From assembly GCA_008638375.1 (NCBI GenBank), contig CM018047.1, positions 49,136,679 through 49,200,678 on the forward strand: DNA of 64,000 nt. Reading direction: 5' to 3'. Shown one piece after another: positions 36,001 through 48,008 of this stretch. The DNA comes from Nyssa sinensis. Lineage: Eukaryota > Streptophyta > Magnoliopsida > Cornales > Nyssaceae. A model generated the notes under the pieces. The model had not been told where the DNA came from and searched no databases. It worked only from the letters and a program-made list of their open reading frames with translations. A program made the position numbers and the translations under genes. Every line of letters starts with the position of its first letter. The first letter of the stretch is position 1.

Positions 36001-36800
36001 TCTCTAGTTTCCCAAGCAAATACTGAAAGGTTGACCTTTAGGAATTTAACAATGTCCTCTTGCTTAGAAGGAGACAGAGTTGAGCCAATGTGTACTTACT
36101 TTCCATCTTCTTCAGTGCCGATGAGTACTTTGATGGGCTCCTCCATTGGTTTGACTACGACGTCTCTCTTTCTAGAACTTAGTGGCTCGTCAATCTCGGA
36201 AAGACATTCTTGTGCCTCATGAAGATTGGAAGATGAAGAAATTTCCCTTTTATGAGGATACTGTAATTGCTATTTGGAAGACTTTTCTTTTAGTACGAGG
36301 GCATGACATTCGCAAGGTAGTGGGCTGACAGTCCTTGATGGTGAGAATTTTGTTGTTGTGGACATATTTCAAGCATTGATGGAGGTTTGAAGTAACTACT
36401 CCCATCTGTTGGATCCAAGGCCTCATAATAATGACATTATAGAGAGGTTTAGTGTCTAGGACCATGTATTTAGAGATCAGTGTTTTCTGTCTATCCCTTC
36501 TCCTACCGTGGTAGGTAGATCAATTTTGCCTATTGGGATTCTGAGATTCTTATCGAATCCTGCCATGACAGCAACGGTAGCTCTGATGTCATTAGAGTTG
36601 AGTTTTATGTGTTTGAAGGGTTCGTAGAATAATACGTTGGTAGAACTTTCAATATCTACGAAAACCCTTCTGATCTCAAAATTGGAAATTTTGAGTGAGA
36701 TGACAAGAGCATCGCTGTGGAGACAATGAATCCCAATAAGGTTCAATTTAGGGAACTAGATATAAGGTCCTGACTTCACCTTTTTCTCAATAGTCAAGAT
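33076..36800 (-). pseudogene. pol remnant of the Tat element (protease, RT, RNase H, second RNase H, integrase)
   Basis: From high to low coordinates. Protease: RRVFVDIESSTNVLFYEPF (about 36650), with D-I-E-S-S where the family has D-x-G-S-S. RT: the catalytic box reads YIDY at 35470-35481 instead of Y-x-DD, so the second Asp is lost; MKLNPLKCTF and KFLGFLVSQRAIEADPSQI follow. RNase H: PIFYISKALVDIERRYSEIE (about 34950). Second RNase H-like segment: LGEYSTKDNRMTKY and NSKADTLANMAS (34202-34423). Integrase: VRKCDKCQRFA, MDIVGPLPKAP, VTIDYFSKWAEVEPL, HHQANGQAEVTNRTILEAIK, and the GMP-like C-terminal piece down to 33076. Multiple stops and shifts interrupt every domain. Confidence 0.88.
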
Positions 36801-37417
36801 CTGAATGATACGGGGTTCTGTCCTTGCCTCCCGAGCATATCTTTTCCTGGCTCGGCTAGACGTCTCTATCATTGTATTGTTAGCGTAAAGCACGAAAATG
36901 ACTTGATTATTTTGTCGTTACTGATCATTCTGAATTTTTCTCTATTTAGGCCTTTGCTCTTGCCTTTTTTAAGGCAGTCTTTCGTCACGGGGGTTCTGTC
37001 TCTCGTCCTGGTGGACAAACTCTCTTAGTCGTTCCTCTTTGGTTGAGATGCTTTATTTCTTACTTCAGAGCCCTGCACTCCTCAGTCGTGTGCCCATGCT
37101 CCTTATGAAAATCACAATACTTGTTCTAACTCCTTGAATCAGGGTGGCTTTTTAGTAGCTCTGGCCATCTCAAGTTTTCACGAGTCTAGATCTGTTGGAG
37201 TATGTGGCTAAGAGAGGCATTTAGAAGAATGTAAGTCCCATACCTCACAGAGTTAGAGTTGTTATGGGCTCTAGGTGTTGTTCTCTTGTCGGGACTCTTA
37301 ATCATCTTCTTGTTAGCGCTGTTATCCCTCTTCTAAACTTGTTCATCCTTCTGAGCTTGTTCTTTAGCTTTTCAAAATGAGGTTTTTGTATCTTCGAGAT
37401 TAATATACTTCCATGCT

Positions 37418-38600
37418 TTATCCAGGAATTCTGTCATGTCGATAGGAGGATTCTTGGTCAAGGAATCTTGGAAGCGTACAGGCCCAAGGCCTGAAGTGAG
37501 GGTAGCTACTAGGAAACTTGGAAGTGCAATCGGTTATCTCCATGAGTTCGGTATTAAAACGAGTTATGTACTCCCGAAGTGATTCTCCTTTTGCTTGCTT
37601 CACAATTAACAAGAATTCTGGTCCTTTTCTCAACTTCCTGCTTGTTAAGAATAGGTCGAGAAATAGCCCACTGAGCTCATAAAAATTAATGATCGATTTT
37701 TGGGAAAGGTTGTGGAACCACTTAAAGGCGGTACCTTTGAGGCTTGTCACAAAATTTTGACACATGAAGGCATCAGTAGCTCTATGCAGAGACATTATGT
37801 ATTGATAGTGAGATAGGTGGTCCCCAAGGTCCTCAGACCCGTCGTAGAGGGTGAATTTTGGGATAACAAACTTCTTGGGTTGCTCCTCTATCATTATGGC
37901 AGACGTAAATGGCGTTGAGAACCTACCGAGCAATTTACTTAGCTCATCTTGCTCTGGAGGGGCATGGAACCCTCCGTTTGAGATCGTCTGATCCTAAGAG
38001 TCTGCTATTTTCTCTACCCTCTGAGGGCCTTTAGTAGGAGGGTGCTGCTCTCCCAAGACTAGGGGACTGGTGTCTCAGGAAGTTGGGATTCCTACGGCGT
38101 TAGATTGGCTCTAGAGGCCGTTAGAATTGTTATTCTCGTTCTGCTCTAGTAGTGGACAACAGGATGAAATATGGGCATTCCTCTCCCTATAGCTATTGCC
38201 GACTGAGGATTAGTCCCCATATGAACGGTACCATGGGGGTGTACCGGTTGCATGTTAGCCAACTCCTCGTTGGGGGATCCTCTGCCTATTGTGGTGGTAG
38301 CGGGAGGTTGAAGTCCTTCATAAACAACGTTAGTAGGAGGAGGAGGAAAGTTACTCTGTTGGTCATGAACCAATGAAGCTAGAGCTTGTGACATGGCAGT
38401 GAGTTGTTCCTGCATCTGATCAGATTGTCGTTGAATCCGATCAAGCTATTGTTGTAAACGAATAGGTGTTTGTTCCCTTCCTCTTTTAGCAGGAGGCTGA
38501 TTTTGAGGGTTTTGGGAGTTCGTTCTAGGATGAAGGCTGGGAGCGATTGTCTTTTGGAAGAAAAAGATAATAGATTTGTTGTTTAGAAGAAAAAATAGTG
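37418..38600 (-). pseudogene. gag remnant of the Tat element
   Basis: A Pro/Gln-rich N-terminal part (38146-38415, LASLVHDQQSNFPPPP) leads to the retrotrans_gag core at 37418-37933: PKKFVIPKFTLYDGSEDLGD, HLSHYQYIMSLH, LKGTAFKWFHNL, ESLREYITRFNTE. These match the gag core of Tat-type elements. The frame is lost after about 37480 and upstream of the core. Confidence 0.88.
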
Positions 38601-38621
38601 AGAACGATTGTCAGTTTTCAT

Positions 38622-38635
38622 AGACGGCGCCAAAC
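38622..38635 (-). promoter_or_regulatory. Primer-binding site of the Tat element
   Basis: On the minus strand gtttggcgccgtct follows the CA end of the 5' LTR directly. This ggcgcc-type PBS differs from the tRNA-Met type of the other three elements. Confidence 0.8.
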
Positions 38636-39095
38636 TGATGTTGCTCTTTTCTAGTCGGAGGGCCTCCCGTCCTTGGTTACTTATCAAGAACTTGAGATCA
38701 GAGGGTCACCGGGAAGGGTCCGATGGTAGCCACTCCGATGATAAAGTTAGTAAATAAAACAAAAGTAGTCATTCAAGAGAAGAATTGAACATAAATTGAA
38801 AGCGTACTTTATGGCCTTATTTATATGTTGTAGATCTCTTAAGTTGACTAGAATTATGAACCATAAAAGTAAGGATTTGAAGATATTCGAATATAGTAGT
38901 TGCTATATTGAACTTTGTTTCCTTATTCTGAGATCGGTAGGATATAGAAGGCGGTACTATGTTCTGAACCATATACCTCTAAACCCTCCGTGCCTGGTTG
39001 ATCCAGATAAAATAATCTTTCTTAATCTGTACCCTGAAGAATCTGTATAGACACGTATCATGCTTTGAATATGTTTGTCACTTTATGGTATATCA
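38636..39095 (-). repeat. 5' LTR of the Tat element (right copy)
   Basis: 460 bp on the plus strand from tgatgttgctct to ggtatatca, followed by the target duplication ctagt. Confidence 0.88.
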
Positions 39096-39183
39096 CTAGT
39101 AAAGATCAAATATCTGTATAGACACGTGTCATGCTTTGAATATGTTTGTCACTTTATGGTATATCACTAGTAAAGATCAAATA
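39041..39183. repeat. 71-bp tandem duplication across the Tat LTR edge
   Basis: Two nearly identical 71-bp units (atctgtatagacacg starts at 39041 and 39112). Each holds the LTR tail, the target duplication ctagt and about 16 bp of flank, so the duplication happened after the element inserted. Confidence 0.92.
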
Positions 39184-40198
39184 TCTGCGAGCTGAGAAAA
39201 ATGAACGTCAGTTGATTGAGCAACACAATTACATAGAGACAATGGACACAAACACACCAAGAAGGTCTAACCAAACTTAATAGCAAACGGAACGAGACTC
39301 TAACGACAGTTTATAATCATTACGTCATATTTGGTACATTAGAATGGGTATTTCAGAAACGTCTATTCTAAATTTTTCATTCTTTATTTTTTTTTAGTAT
39401 GATTAAGAATGTCTATTATAAGAAATGCATATTCTATTAAAAAACATTCCAAATATTCTTTTAGCCTAGATAAATAATTCTTATTCCATTTACATTTTAT
39501 TTTTCATATAATTCAATGAAATGACCATTTCATTATATTCTTTGTGTACCGCAAAAAGCCTTGCATTTCATACCCAAAAGAAATGCTATTGGAAGCATGG
39601 CCGGCAGCGAAAAGTGAGTTCGCAAAACCACATTTCTATATTCCTCTGCTAAAATACAACAACGCAACTGAGAAGATATCTGCATAATATCCCGCAAAAT
39701 AGGTCTGGTACAGTGCTATTGATCTTCGGAGCTGCCCCACTCTGAGATACAATATCCTTGGAGTGTTAACGAAGGTTCAAAACCCCAGGTCTTCTGCAGA
39801 AAGCTGCAACATGAAAATATCCTACGTTGCAAAGATATCCAGTGAAAAGGTTTAGTTATGGGTGAGCGGGTCACCATTATGATCAACACGGCGCGAAAGA
39901 TGCGCTAAAAAACTTCATATACTTGATAGTTGGTCTGGAACAACATAGACAGCAGAAATGTACAACCAATGCAATTCACACCACTGAAACTTTCTCTATA
40001 ACCTTGCTGATGCACAGCAAGCTGTTCATGAATTCATAAAATATTACAACTGCTACAATGCAAGCAGATTGGGCGATAAAAAACAGGTCTTAATGGCTAC
40101 TTCATGTTCCTCGCAATGGAATTAAATGCACCAGCAGCTTCAAGATGTAAGCTGAGAACTCATTTTCAAATTACAAGAGCAAAAGAAAGACTTATGGA

Positions 40199-43100
40199 TT
40201 AGTTCTTCTGATGAACAGCAATTCGGTGAATGTCCATCTCCTTCAACATGACAGAACGCCCACACCAATTGCATGGAGCAGTTCTGGACCCACAAACACT
40301 CTCATGCTCTGAAAGTCCTCTCAATTTGTCCCGTACATCTGCAGCAGACGTTCCAGCTTGAACCATATCCCCACAGAACTGGCAGGTAGTTAGGCGTAAA
40401 GGACAATCTGAAGTCTGGTGCAGTACCTGCCAAAAGAAAAGAACAAAAATGAGGCAATCCTATAACAAACATTAGGTAACAAAATGCTTGCAAATTGAGG
40501 TTTCCAGTTCAAGTGGTTTCAATGCATTTGACAATTTCAGATCTTGCGTAAAATTCGGTAATGTAAATAACATCTTTTAAATGTACTTACTAATTTTATT
40601 TTATTTTCCAGAATTTGATATTTTATAGGAATATCAATTTTCAGAGAGGAACCAAAGCATATTTATTAGTTTAATGATTGTAAACACTTCAACCCCATCC
40701 TGCCAGCTAGAAGATACATTTGTATCAATCCTCACAGCTAAAATGTATGCAATGCCCCTTAGATTGAAAGTCATGCAAAATCACACCGATCAAGCTCATG
40801 GTTTTACAAATTAATAAAAATATATGATAAACTTCCTTGTTTACTTACCATTTGTTCCTTCTCAAGGACAATCCCGCAGGGGCAGTGAAGTGGCTCATGG
40901 AAAACTTTCATGTGCTTCTCAATCTCTCCTTGGTGAAAAGCTTGCCCACATTTGTCACAGTGGATATGATTCTTGGCCTCCTCAATCCTGAGAACAACCC
41001 CACAACCAGCGTGCGGACAGATGACATTATGTCTGCTACAATATGCCTCATGCAGTGCTATAGTCCTAGTAGGTATATAATGCTTGCAATTTCTGCACTC
41101 TACAGTATCTGTCTCCACAGATGATGAGGAAGGCACAGCTTGTTGACCCACCTTATGGTCACAGTCCTGAACAGTAACTGATACCTGATACTTCGTTGTG
41201 CCCTTGAAGCCATATACAGCAATGCTGTAAGTGCCTATTCCCAAGCTCGGATTCTTAGAGCTAAGTACCAAAGACTTTGAACCCACAACATGAGAAGACC
41301 ACCCATGCTGGTGCTGGGTTGGGAATAAGAGGGGATGCTTGGAAATGTAAAGATCAGTATCTCCATCCTGTGTATCTGATTCAATCTTTACCATAATTTT
41401 GGCATCCCCAGAAGAAATTTTCCCCCAAGTATCGTTGTCAATTGAGAATTTGTAATACATATAGTTCCCTTCCTTGACAGTTCCTGATTCTGACGTCCCA
41501 AATATGAGAGATTTCAGGACAGGCTGATTTGTTCTCCCTGAGGCTGAATCAGGACTCACAACATCAACCTCAATATCTGTTTCTAGAACAGACACGCTTG
41601 AAGAGGGTTTTAACTCAAGAACCCTTAAGTGGTATGCCAATGCACCATGATTGACTGTGAGCACATCATCTTGAGAAAGAGTTGCATGGTGGCGAAGGCT
41701 TGTTTCAAGGACAGCCTTGTGATTTGGTATATCTGAAAAGCCAAATTCATCGGGCTGAAGTTTCGCATAAGTTCCTTTAGGCAGCCAAACATAACGAACT
41801 TCAATCAAGGAAGTCTTTGGAGCATCGGCAGGGAATAAGTTACCCCACACATGAGGAGGAAGACCAACGGAACCTTCCTCGGCAGTAAATTCCAGGACAC
41901 CAGCATGTGTTGTCCCATGATTTTGTCCTTCATCAACCTTCAGATCTGAAGGAGCTTCTTGATGAATTACTGATAAACGGAAGTGCATGGGTCCCTTGTC
42001 AAATGCACCTTGTCCGGACAACTCTGTGAAGCAGGAAGGTGGTAGTTTGATCTTATCTCCATTACCCTGAAAAGGTACAACTTCTAGAACACGATAAAAC
42101 ATAATTCCTCTCCCAGCAAGCAGACTTTCCTCCATTTGCTGATCAGCCTGAGATTGTGTTTTAAATTCCAACTCATGACATTAGTCATATACGAACTAAG
42201 TCACACAAAAATGAAATTGGGGGAAAAAGGGGTGATTTATTTTTATATTGATGTTCAAAATACCTGGCTTCTAATAAACATATATGCAAGAAAAACACTT
42301 CTATCTTTACAAACTAAAGACAACAGTAGGGGGAATATAGAAAAACAATTCAATCTTTACAAACTAAAACAACAATAGAGGTTAATAATCAATAAACTTA
42401 TATCATGATGTTTGGACAAACTTGTTTGATAAGTCATTTGGGTAGAGTGGCAGCTTCACCAAGTTGATAGTTTAAACTTATTACTACATTATTCAATGTT
42501 ATTTCTAGCTTGCTGAGGAATTTGAGGTGGTCAGCTGCCCATTAAACTCAGTTCAAAATGGTTATGGTTCTCTACTGCAAGGGGATGCTTTCCACGCCAA
42601 GGAAACCCTTGTTACCCACAGGAAAACCCATCCACCCCAAAGCATGCAGTAAAATAGAGGGATGGGGCAAAAAGTAGCTGAGCATAATAGAAGAATTCAA
42701 CACTCAGAGGTCAAGATTCTTAACAAAAACAAGACAAACACCAAGCCCCTTTTCTTCCAGACAAAGAGCAGGTTAATTGTCTTTACTGCGCAGTAAGAAA
42801 CTTGTATAGTTTTACATCATCTTGCGTTCTCATTGATGTTTCTTAATTTTATCTGCATAAACACCCTAGCAACCTCCCATTTAAAAGGATTTTAAGTTTT
42901 CCTTTCAGGTTGCTGCCACACCTTGAATTCAAGAAGTGGGCATGACAACACACGATGGAAAAAACATTTAAAACAATAATTATTGTTATGATTTTGATAA
43001 GTAAAACATTTAAAACAATTATGAACAACAGACCTTTGAAAATTGATGATCAATAGTAAAAGGAGGACACTGAATATTGATCATCTTGAGATTCATAACT

Positions 43101-45933
43101 GACTGTCGAAGCTACCTTAGACTGATCATTTATATGGAAAGGAAACTTAAAGCGGACATTGCTGATAGAGTTCAAATGGGATGGATGACACGGAGATGTG
43201 CATACACTATATAGTAGTATTGAAGTCACCAAAGACTCATCAATTTAAGGGAAAATGTCTAATAAAATGTTTTAAAGGGAAATCAGCTCTAATAGTACAA
43301 ATAACTGGACAGTTTAATATGTCATACCCCCAATGCAAGTACCAATGATATGATGGAAGAGTGATAGCTAAAACAAAGATAAAAAAAAGCAGAATTATTA
43401 GAATCATAGCTAGTGTGGGCACTTGATTCACCACTAGGTAACTTGTAAGTTGTGACATGTACTATATTCAAGAACCGCATGAAGAGGCCGAAACCATATA
43501 CAAAATAGAAGGCAACAATAACTTAGGGCCTCGATCATCCCAAAAGTCTACAAAAGAATCAACATAAAATGGCTATAAAAAATATAGAGTTCTTAAAAAT
43601 CTTTACATCTAAAAGCGAACATTTCTTCTCCTTCAAAAGTCCTACTATTCCTTTCATGCCACAAGCACCCAAAAAAGAAAGCAACTTGCTCCATACGTTC
43701 CCAATACCTTTTCTTTCATGACCCCCTTTTCCAACCTCTCAAGAACTCCAACTTCAAAGCAACAAACTAAAAGAATTCTTCAAATGCCTTTCTAATAGAT
43801 CTCTTCAGACCCCTTTCTAATAAACACCACAAACCCACCACATAAGGCTCCACCTCCTTAGAGACCCACCCTCCCACCTATCAACCAAACTTGGCTGCTA
43901 TAACTAACCTTCACCAACTAGTTAAATGGGACACAATGAAGACCCCTACATCTTTTGGAAGTTTGGCCGTCAAGAACTTGAAGATTTTCAACAAATCTCT
44001 CATTCGAAAGTGGATATAGAGATATGGAGTGGAAGATCACCATTTAAGGAAGGAGGTGATTTTGGCAAAATATGGGAGTTTAGGAAGGCATTGGTTCCCT
44101 AGGAGGGTTGAGGGAGGGGGAGCGTTGGGATGTGGTTTGTGGGGGATTCTTCAAAAGGGAGTGGAGGATTTTAAGAAACACAATCGGTTTGATTTGGGAA
44201 ATGATAGAAGGATGAGATTTTGGGTAAATGAACAGTGTTGAAGGAGCCTTAAAAGCAATGTTCCCTAATTTATTTAACAATGCCATTGATAAGGAATGTG
44301 GAGTGGTGGACTACTACTCTAGGGTGGGTGAGGAGAAGGTGTGGTTTCCAAAATTTAGGAAACATTTTTTGATTGGGAAGTAGAGGAAGGAGTTCCGTTA
44401 TTGGAGGTTTTGGGTAGATACATATCATACAACGTGACTGAGGGAAGGGAGGATAAAATGATGTGGAAAGCTTGCAAATCAAGAGGCTTCACTTTGAGTT
44501 CCTTCAAAGGTTGCCTTCTTTGCCTGGGAAGCTATGTGGGGGCCCTCTTGACTATAAACAATCTACAATGTAGGGGTTTCCACATTGCTAAGAGGTATTG
44601 CATGTGCAAGAGAGAGGAGGAAATTGTTGATCACTTAATTTACATGGACTAGGGATGCTTGGTGTTATGCTTAGGTAATGTCAGTTCCTTGAAGGATCTC
44701 TTAATTTCTTGAAATAAGGGAAGGGTGAGAGGGGAGACTAGAAAGGTGTAGAATATGGCACCATTGTGTCTAATTTGGCACATTTGGAGGGAGCGAAATT
44801 GGAAGACTTTTGATGGGGAGGAACTCCCCACTTTTGCTTTCAAGGATAGGTTTTTGAAGTTACTATTTTGTTGGGCTAAAAGAGCTCATCTTGTAAACGT
44901 AGACTCTTTAGTGGATTTTTAGGGGGTCTTTAAGACCGATTTTGTAGAGTCTTCCTTTTCTATATATGGGTTCGCCCCCCTCGGACACTTTTGATTACAA
45001 TTACACATTACTTATAAAAAAAAATCTTTCTTCTACTTCCCCAACAAATTGCCTGAAACTTCATTACTAATCCATCATACACACATTGTTTTTGTAACGC
45101 CTATTTCCTCAACAGACCCATTATGTTGTATGTCTTGATACTTTCAAGTTGGGAGACTATTTGAATTCATTAGAATCCTGCTCCACTATATAGTAAAGGA
45201 ACTCATCAAAACCCATCTCATGTTCAAAACCCTCCAACTTCACAACAATTCCAGGTAGGGTAGGTTCATTCCACTGGATTCTAACCACCATGGTCCCCTT
45301 GCATACCCTATGTTATAATGTTATCCATTTCATAATCCCATTAGTCATTTATATGTTTTAATGATCGTCAATCATTCCAAGATTATGTCCCCCATAATTC
45401 CTTATGCAATACTTGCGATGTCAACAATTCTAATAATAAATAGATAAATGAAAGCAGACACATTATAATGGGCTTATTTCTTGTACCAGGTTATATAGAA
45501 TGATTATGAAATTAATGAATGATAGATCAGTAAAAAAAAGGGTCAAATAATAATCGAGTCACCAATTTATATGCCCTAGCTTAAAAGGCAAGGGTTCTTT
45601 CACGACAATAAAATGAAAATCAATTAATCAGCGTAAACTTAAGGATGGATCAACTGCTTTTAATCAATATAAAAAGGGAAAAAGATAAAATCAAGGATGA
45701 ATCAACTACTTTTATTTATTATAGAAAAGAGAGGGCAAAGGAAAGGTGACCTTGAGTTGAGCTTCGGCAGCATCAAGCCTTCGAGATAACTGAGCGGCTT
45801 CAATGGCCTCGCGTTGCCGAATCGCCTCTTGTTTGGCTTTTCTTTCTCTTTCCAGTTTCAACCTGGACTTCTCTTTCCTCTCCCTCTGTTCTTTCTCTAA
45901 CTTCTCTGTCGCTCTTCTTAGCTCAAAATCCAT
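40199..45933 (-). CDS. UFD1-family protein with C-terminal zinc fingers
   Basis: Three exons, 45933-45751, 42147-40849 and 40426-40199, join in frame (183+1299+228 bp) into 569 residues plus a TAA stop, close to Arabidopsis At4g15420-type proteins. Residues 1-61 are a charged, probably helical segment (EKLEKEQRERKEKSRLKLER). The UFD1 fold follows (GRGIMFYRVLEVVPFQGNG, LPPSCFTELS, FTAEEGSVGLPPHVWGNLF, VEVRYVWLPKGTYAKLQP). Then come a middle domain and a C-terminal Cys/His-rich part of several TRAF-like fingers (CRNCKHYIPTRTIALHEAYC, CDKCGQAFHQGEIEKHMKVF, CQFCGDMV, CNWCGRSVML). Relatives act with CDC48/p97 in ubiquitin-dependent degradation; this member's exact role is inferred. Intron 1 (3.6 kb) holds a LINE remnant. 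Splice sites and frame are undamaged. Confidence 0.95.
43925..45025 (+). mobile_element. Truncated LINE (L1-type) in UFD1 intron 1
   Basis: Pieces in several frames match the ORF2 end of plant LINEs: GSLAVKNLKIFNKSLIRKW, then EDHHLRKEVILAKYGSLG (44029), FDLGNDRRMRFWVNEQC, a KVAFFAWEAMWG-like stretch and the Cys/His zf-RVT cluster near 44600. A 3' untranslated part and a poly-A run at about 45016-45025 follow. It has several stops and shifts, so it is more decayed than the copy at 18.2 kb. It lies antisense to the host gene. Confidence 0.82.
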
Positions 45934-47261
45934 TTCTTTCTCTATCTAAACTTCCTGTCTCAGCAATATTTCAATCTATGTAGGCCTATACAATTATATA
46001 TAGGTCTCCGAATTCAATTGGAGAATTTATTCTGTTTCTTCGTCGGTGGGTCGTTCGCTCGTTGAAGTCTCCGATGTGTTGTGGAGGTAAAGAGCTAATT
46101 TGCTTCTGTTTTCCAGCTCGCGAAGGATCTGGGTCTTTCGTTCGAGAATGGGCCTTTTCAGGGGCCACTAGCCTACCTTGCTTTGATGAACGGTCAGCTT
46201 ATACGTGGAGCAGATTTTCGCATTCGGACCACAATTAAGTATCGGGCATTTCGTTTACAGTTTGTTTGAAAAGAGAAGGCGAGAGTATTAGTTACGGAAG
46301 AAAAGGATAAAAAAAAAGAAAAAAAGAAAGATAATTTCTTTTTTATGTTTGAATGATTAATGACAAAAAAGTAATTTTTTCATCTTGTTTGAAAATAATA
46401 AATGAGATAAAGGAAAGAAAATAATTTTATATTATTTTACTATTATACTCTTTTAAATTTAGCATACTAATAATTAGTAATTTAACTATAACTAAGTGTG
46501 TTCTAACTTATTTTGACTATTATACTATAATATATTATATATTATATATATGTGTGTGTGTGTGTTTGTGTTGTACAAGGTTTGAATAAGATAGAGATTG
46601 AATTGAAAGAAAAGTGAGAACTTGTGCAGCAGCAACACAGCAACGAGCAAAGTTTGTGTATAGGAAAAAAAAAAAAATAATGTGTATTTGGATGCCTTAG
46701 AATAGATGTGTCATTTTTATTTTGACTTTTACAATTTTAAGGGTAATATTGGTATTATTAAAAATCCATTAAATCCTTGTTTCCTTTCCCTCAATTTCCT
46801 CTCACTTTTGGAAATGATAACAAAATTGCTCAAATGAGGGTTAAGCTCTCCCTTCCTTTCCTTCCTAATTTTTAAAACAAACATGATATAAGTTCCCTCT
46901 TCTTTCTTCTTCCCTTCCCTTTCTTTCCAATTCCTTCCATCCAAACATAGTGTAAGAGTTTTTTTGGGAGCGACTCCCTAGGCCGAATTGCTTTTATGAA
47001 GCCCTTCGTTATAATGTACAAATATATATTGTGAAGCAAAGAAGGTATTTAAATAGTGAGAGTTTGACTAATTTAATTTTCTCTGTATACAGTCACCGTC
47101 TCATAAGATCGAAGAATGCCTGAGCTGCTAGCCCTAGTTGGTAATTGACTCCAAATATATAAACAGTAAAAATCGAACTTGCTATTTTGAAAGACAAACT
47201 TCTAATAATCGATTATTGTTCCACTTGATTACTTCTTTTGAGATTATATATATTAGGTTGT
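45934..47261. other. Upstream region of the UFD1 gene, AT-rich DNA
   Basis: Holds the leader and promoter side of the minus-strand UFD1 gene; a TATATATAA word on the minus strand at 46002-45994 is a possible TATA box about 60 bp before the ATG. A TA/TG microsatellite lies at 46537-46565 and the inverted MITE-like copy at 46690-46955. No further gene seen. Confidence 0.45.
46690..46955. repeat. Truncated second copy of the MITE-like repeat
   Basis: Reverse complement of the left half of 11310-11790, ending ttccttccatccaaacatag. It shares ttttacaattttaagggtaa and the purine/pyrimidine-rich tracts. Confidence 0.7.
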
Positions 47262-47720
47262 TGTCACGCCCCGAATTTTCATGAACCCGGGGAGTGAGTG
47301 AAAACAAATAAAAAAGAAATAATAACGAAGAAATGAAGGACAATCACATGCATTCCAACACTAATCTAATCCATGTTCCGATATTAATCCATAAGGCCTT
47401 GCCCGTTGTTTCATAACATACAAATAAACAGGAAATAGTCTAGGGTTATGCCCTTGTACAACATCAAAATACGCCCTACGGGCCAAATGTAGTTCCAAAT
47501 TCTTTCTTCTATTACAACATCACCGAGTCTCATGTAGCCGGAGCGTCATCTGTAATATGGTATCCCACGAATGGGCCAACTCAACTGCTAGTATAATATA
47601 ATGCTAATGCAAGAAACAAAATTAAGGTATGGCATGTGCAAGTGTACATTTATTTTTACATGTCATCCAATATCATCAATGCAGTGCATGAACAATATGC
47701 GTGACCCACCCATGCAAACT

Positions 47721-48008
47721 CTATGCCACACCCATGTCTCACTTTACGGGCCTTCCCCGATGGCATGAGTACCCACGTATGTCTCACTTTACGGACCTTC
47801 CCCGACGGCCTAAATAACCACATATGACTCACTTTACGGACCTTCCCCGACGGCTTGAGTAACTGCGTATGACTCACTTTACGGACCTTCCCAGACGGCC
47901 TGAGTAACTGCGTATGACTCACTTTACGGACCTTTCCCGACGGCCTGAGTAACTGCGTATGACTCATTTTACGGACCTTCCCCGACGGCTTGAGTAACCA
48001 CGTATGCA
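47721..48008. repeat. 45-bp tandem repeat array, about six copies
   Basis: The unit runs gtatgactcactttacgg, then accttccccgacggc, then ctgagtaactgc. Because 45 is a multiple of three, the minus strand stays open and repeats 15 residues (SHTQLLRPSGKVRKV). The frame 47656-48009 is explained by this array and is not called a gene. Confidence 0.92.

Larger units (their letters stand above)
30467..39095 (-). mobile_element. Ty3/gypsy LTR retrotransposon, Tat lineage, degraded
   Basis: 8,629 bp on the minus strand with LTRs of about 460 bp and the 5-bp target duplication ctagt (30462-30466 and 39096-39100). Reading on the minus strand: LTR, a PBS starting gtttggcgccgtc, gag, protease, RT, RNase H, a second RNase H-like segment, integrase, a 63-65-bp tandem array, an antisense frame, LTR. 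The ggcgcc-type PBS, the dual RNase H and the extra antisense frame before the 3' LTR are known marks of Tat/Ogre-type elements. LTRs differ by well over 10% by eye and stops are everywhere, so this is the oldest of the four paired elements. Confidence 0.9.

Noticed and set aside
47721..48008. Possible CRISPR-like array because of regular spacing
   Set aside because: Units are head-to-tail 45-mers without unique spacers, in a plant genome.
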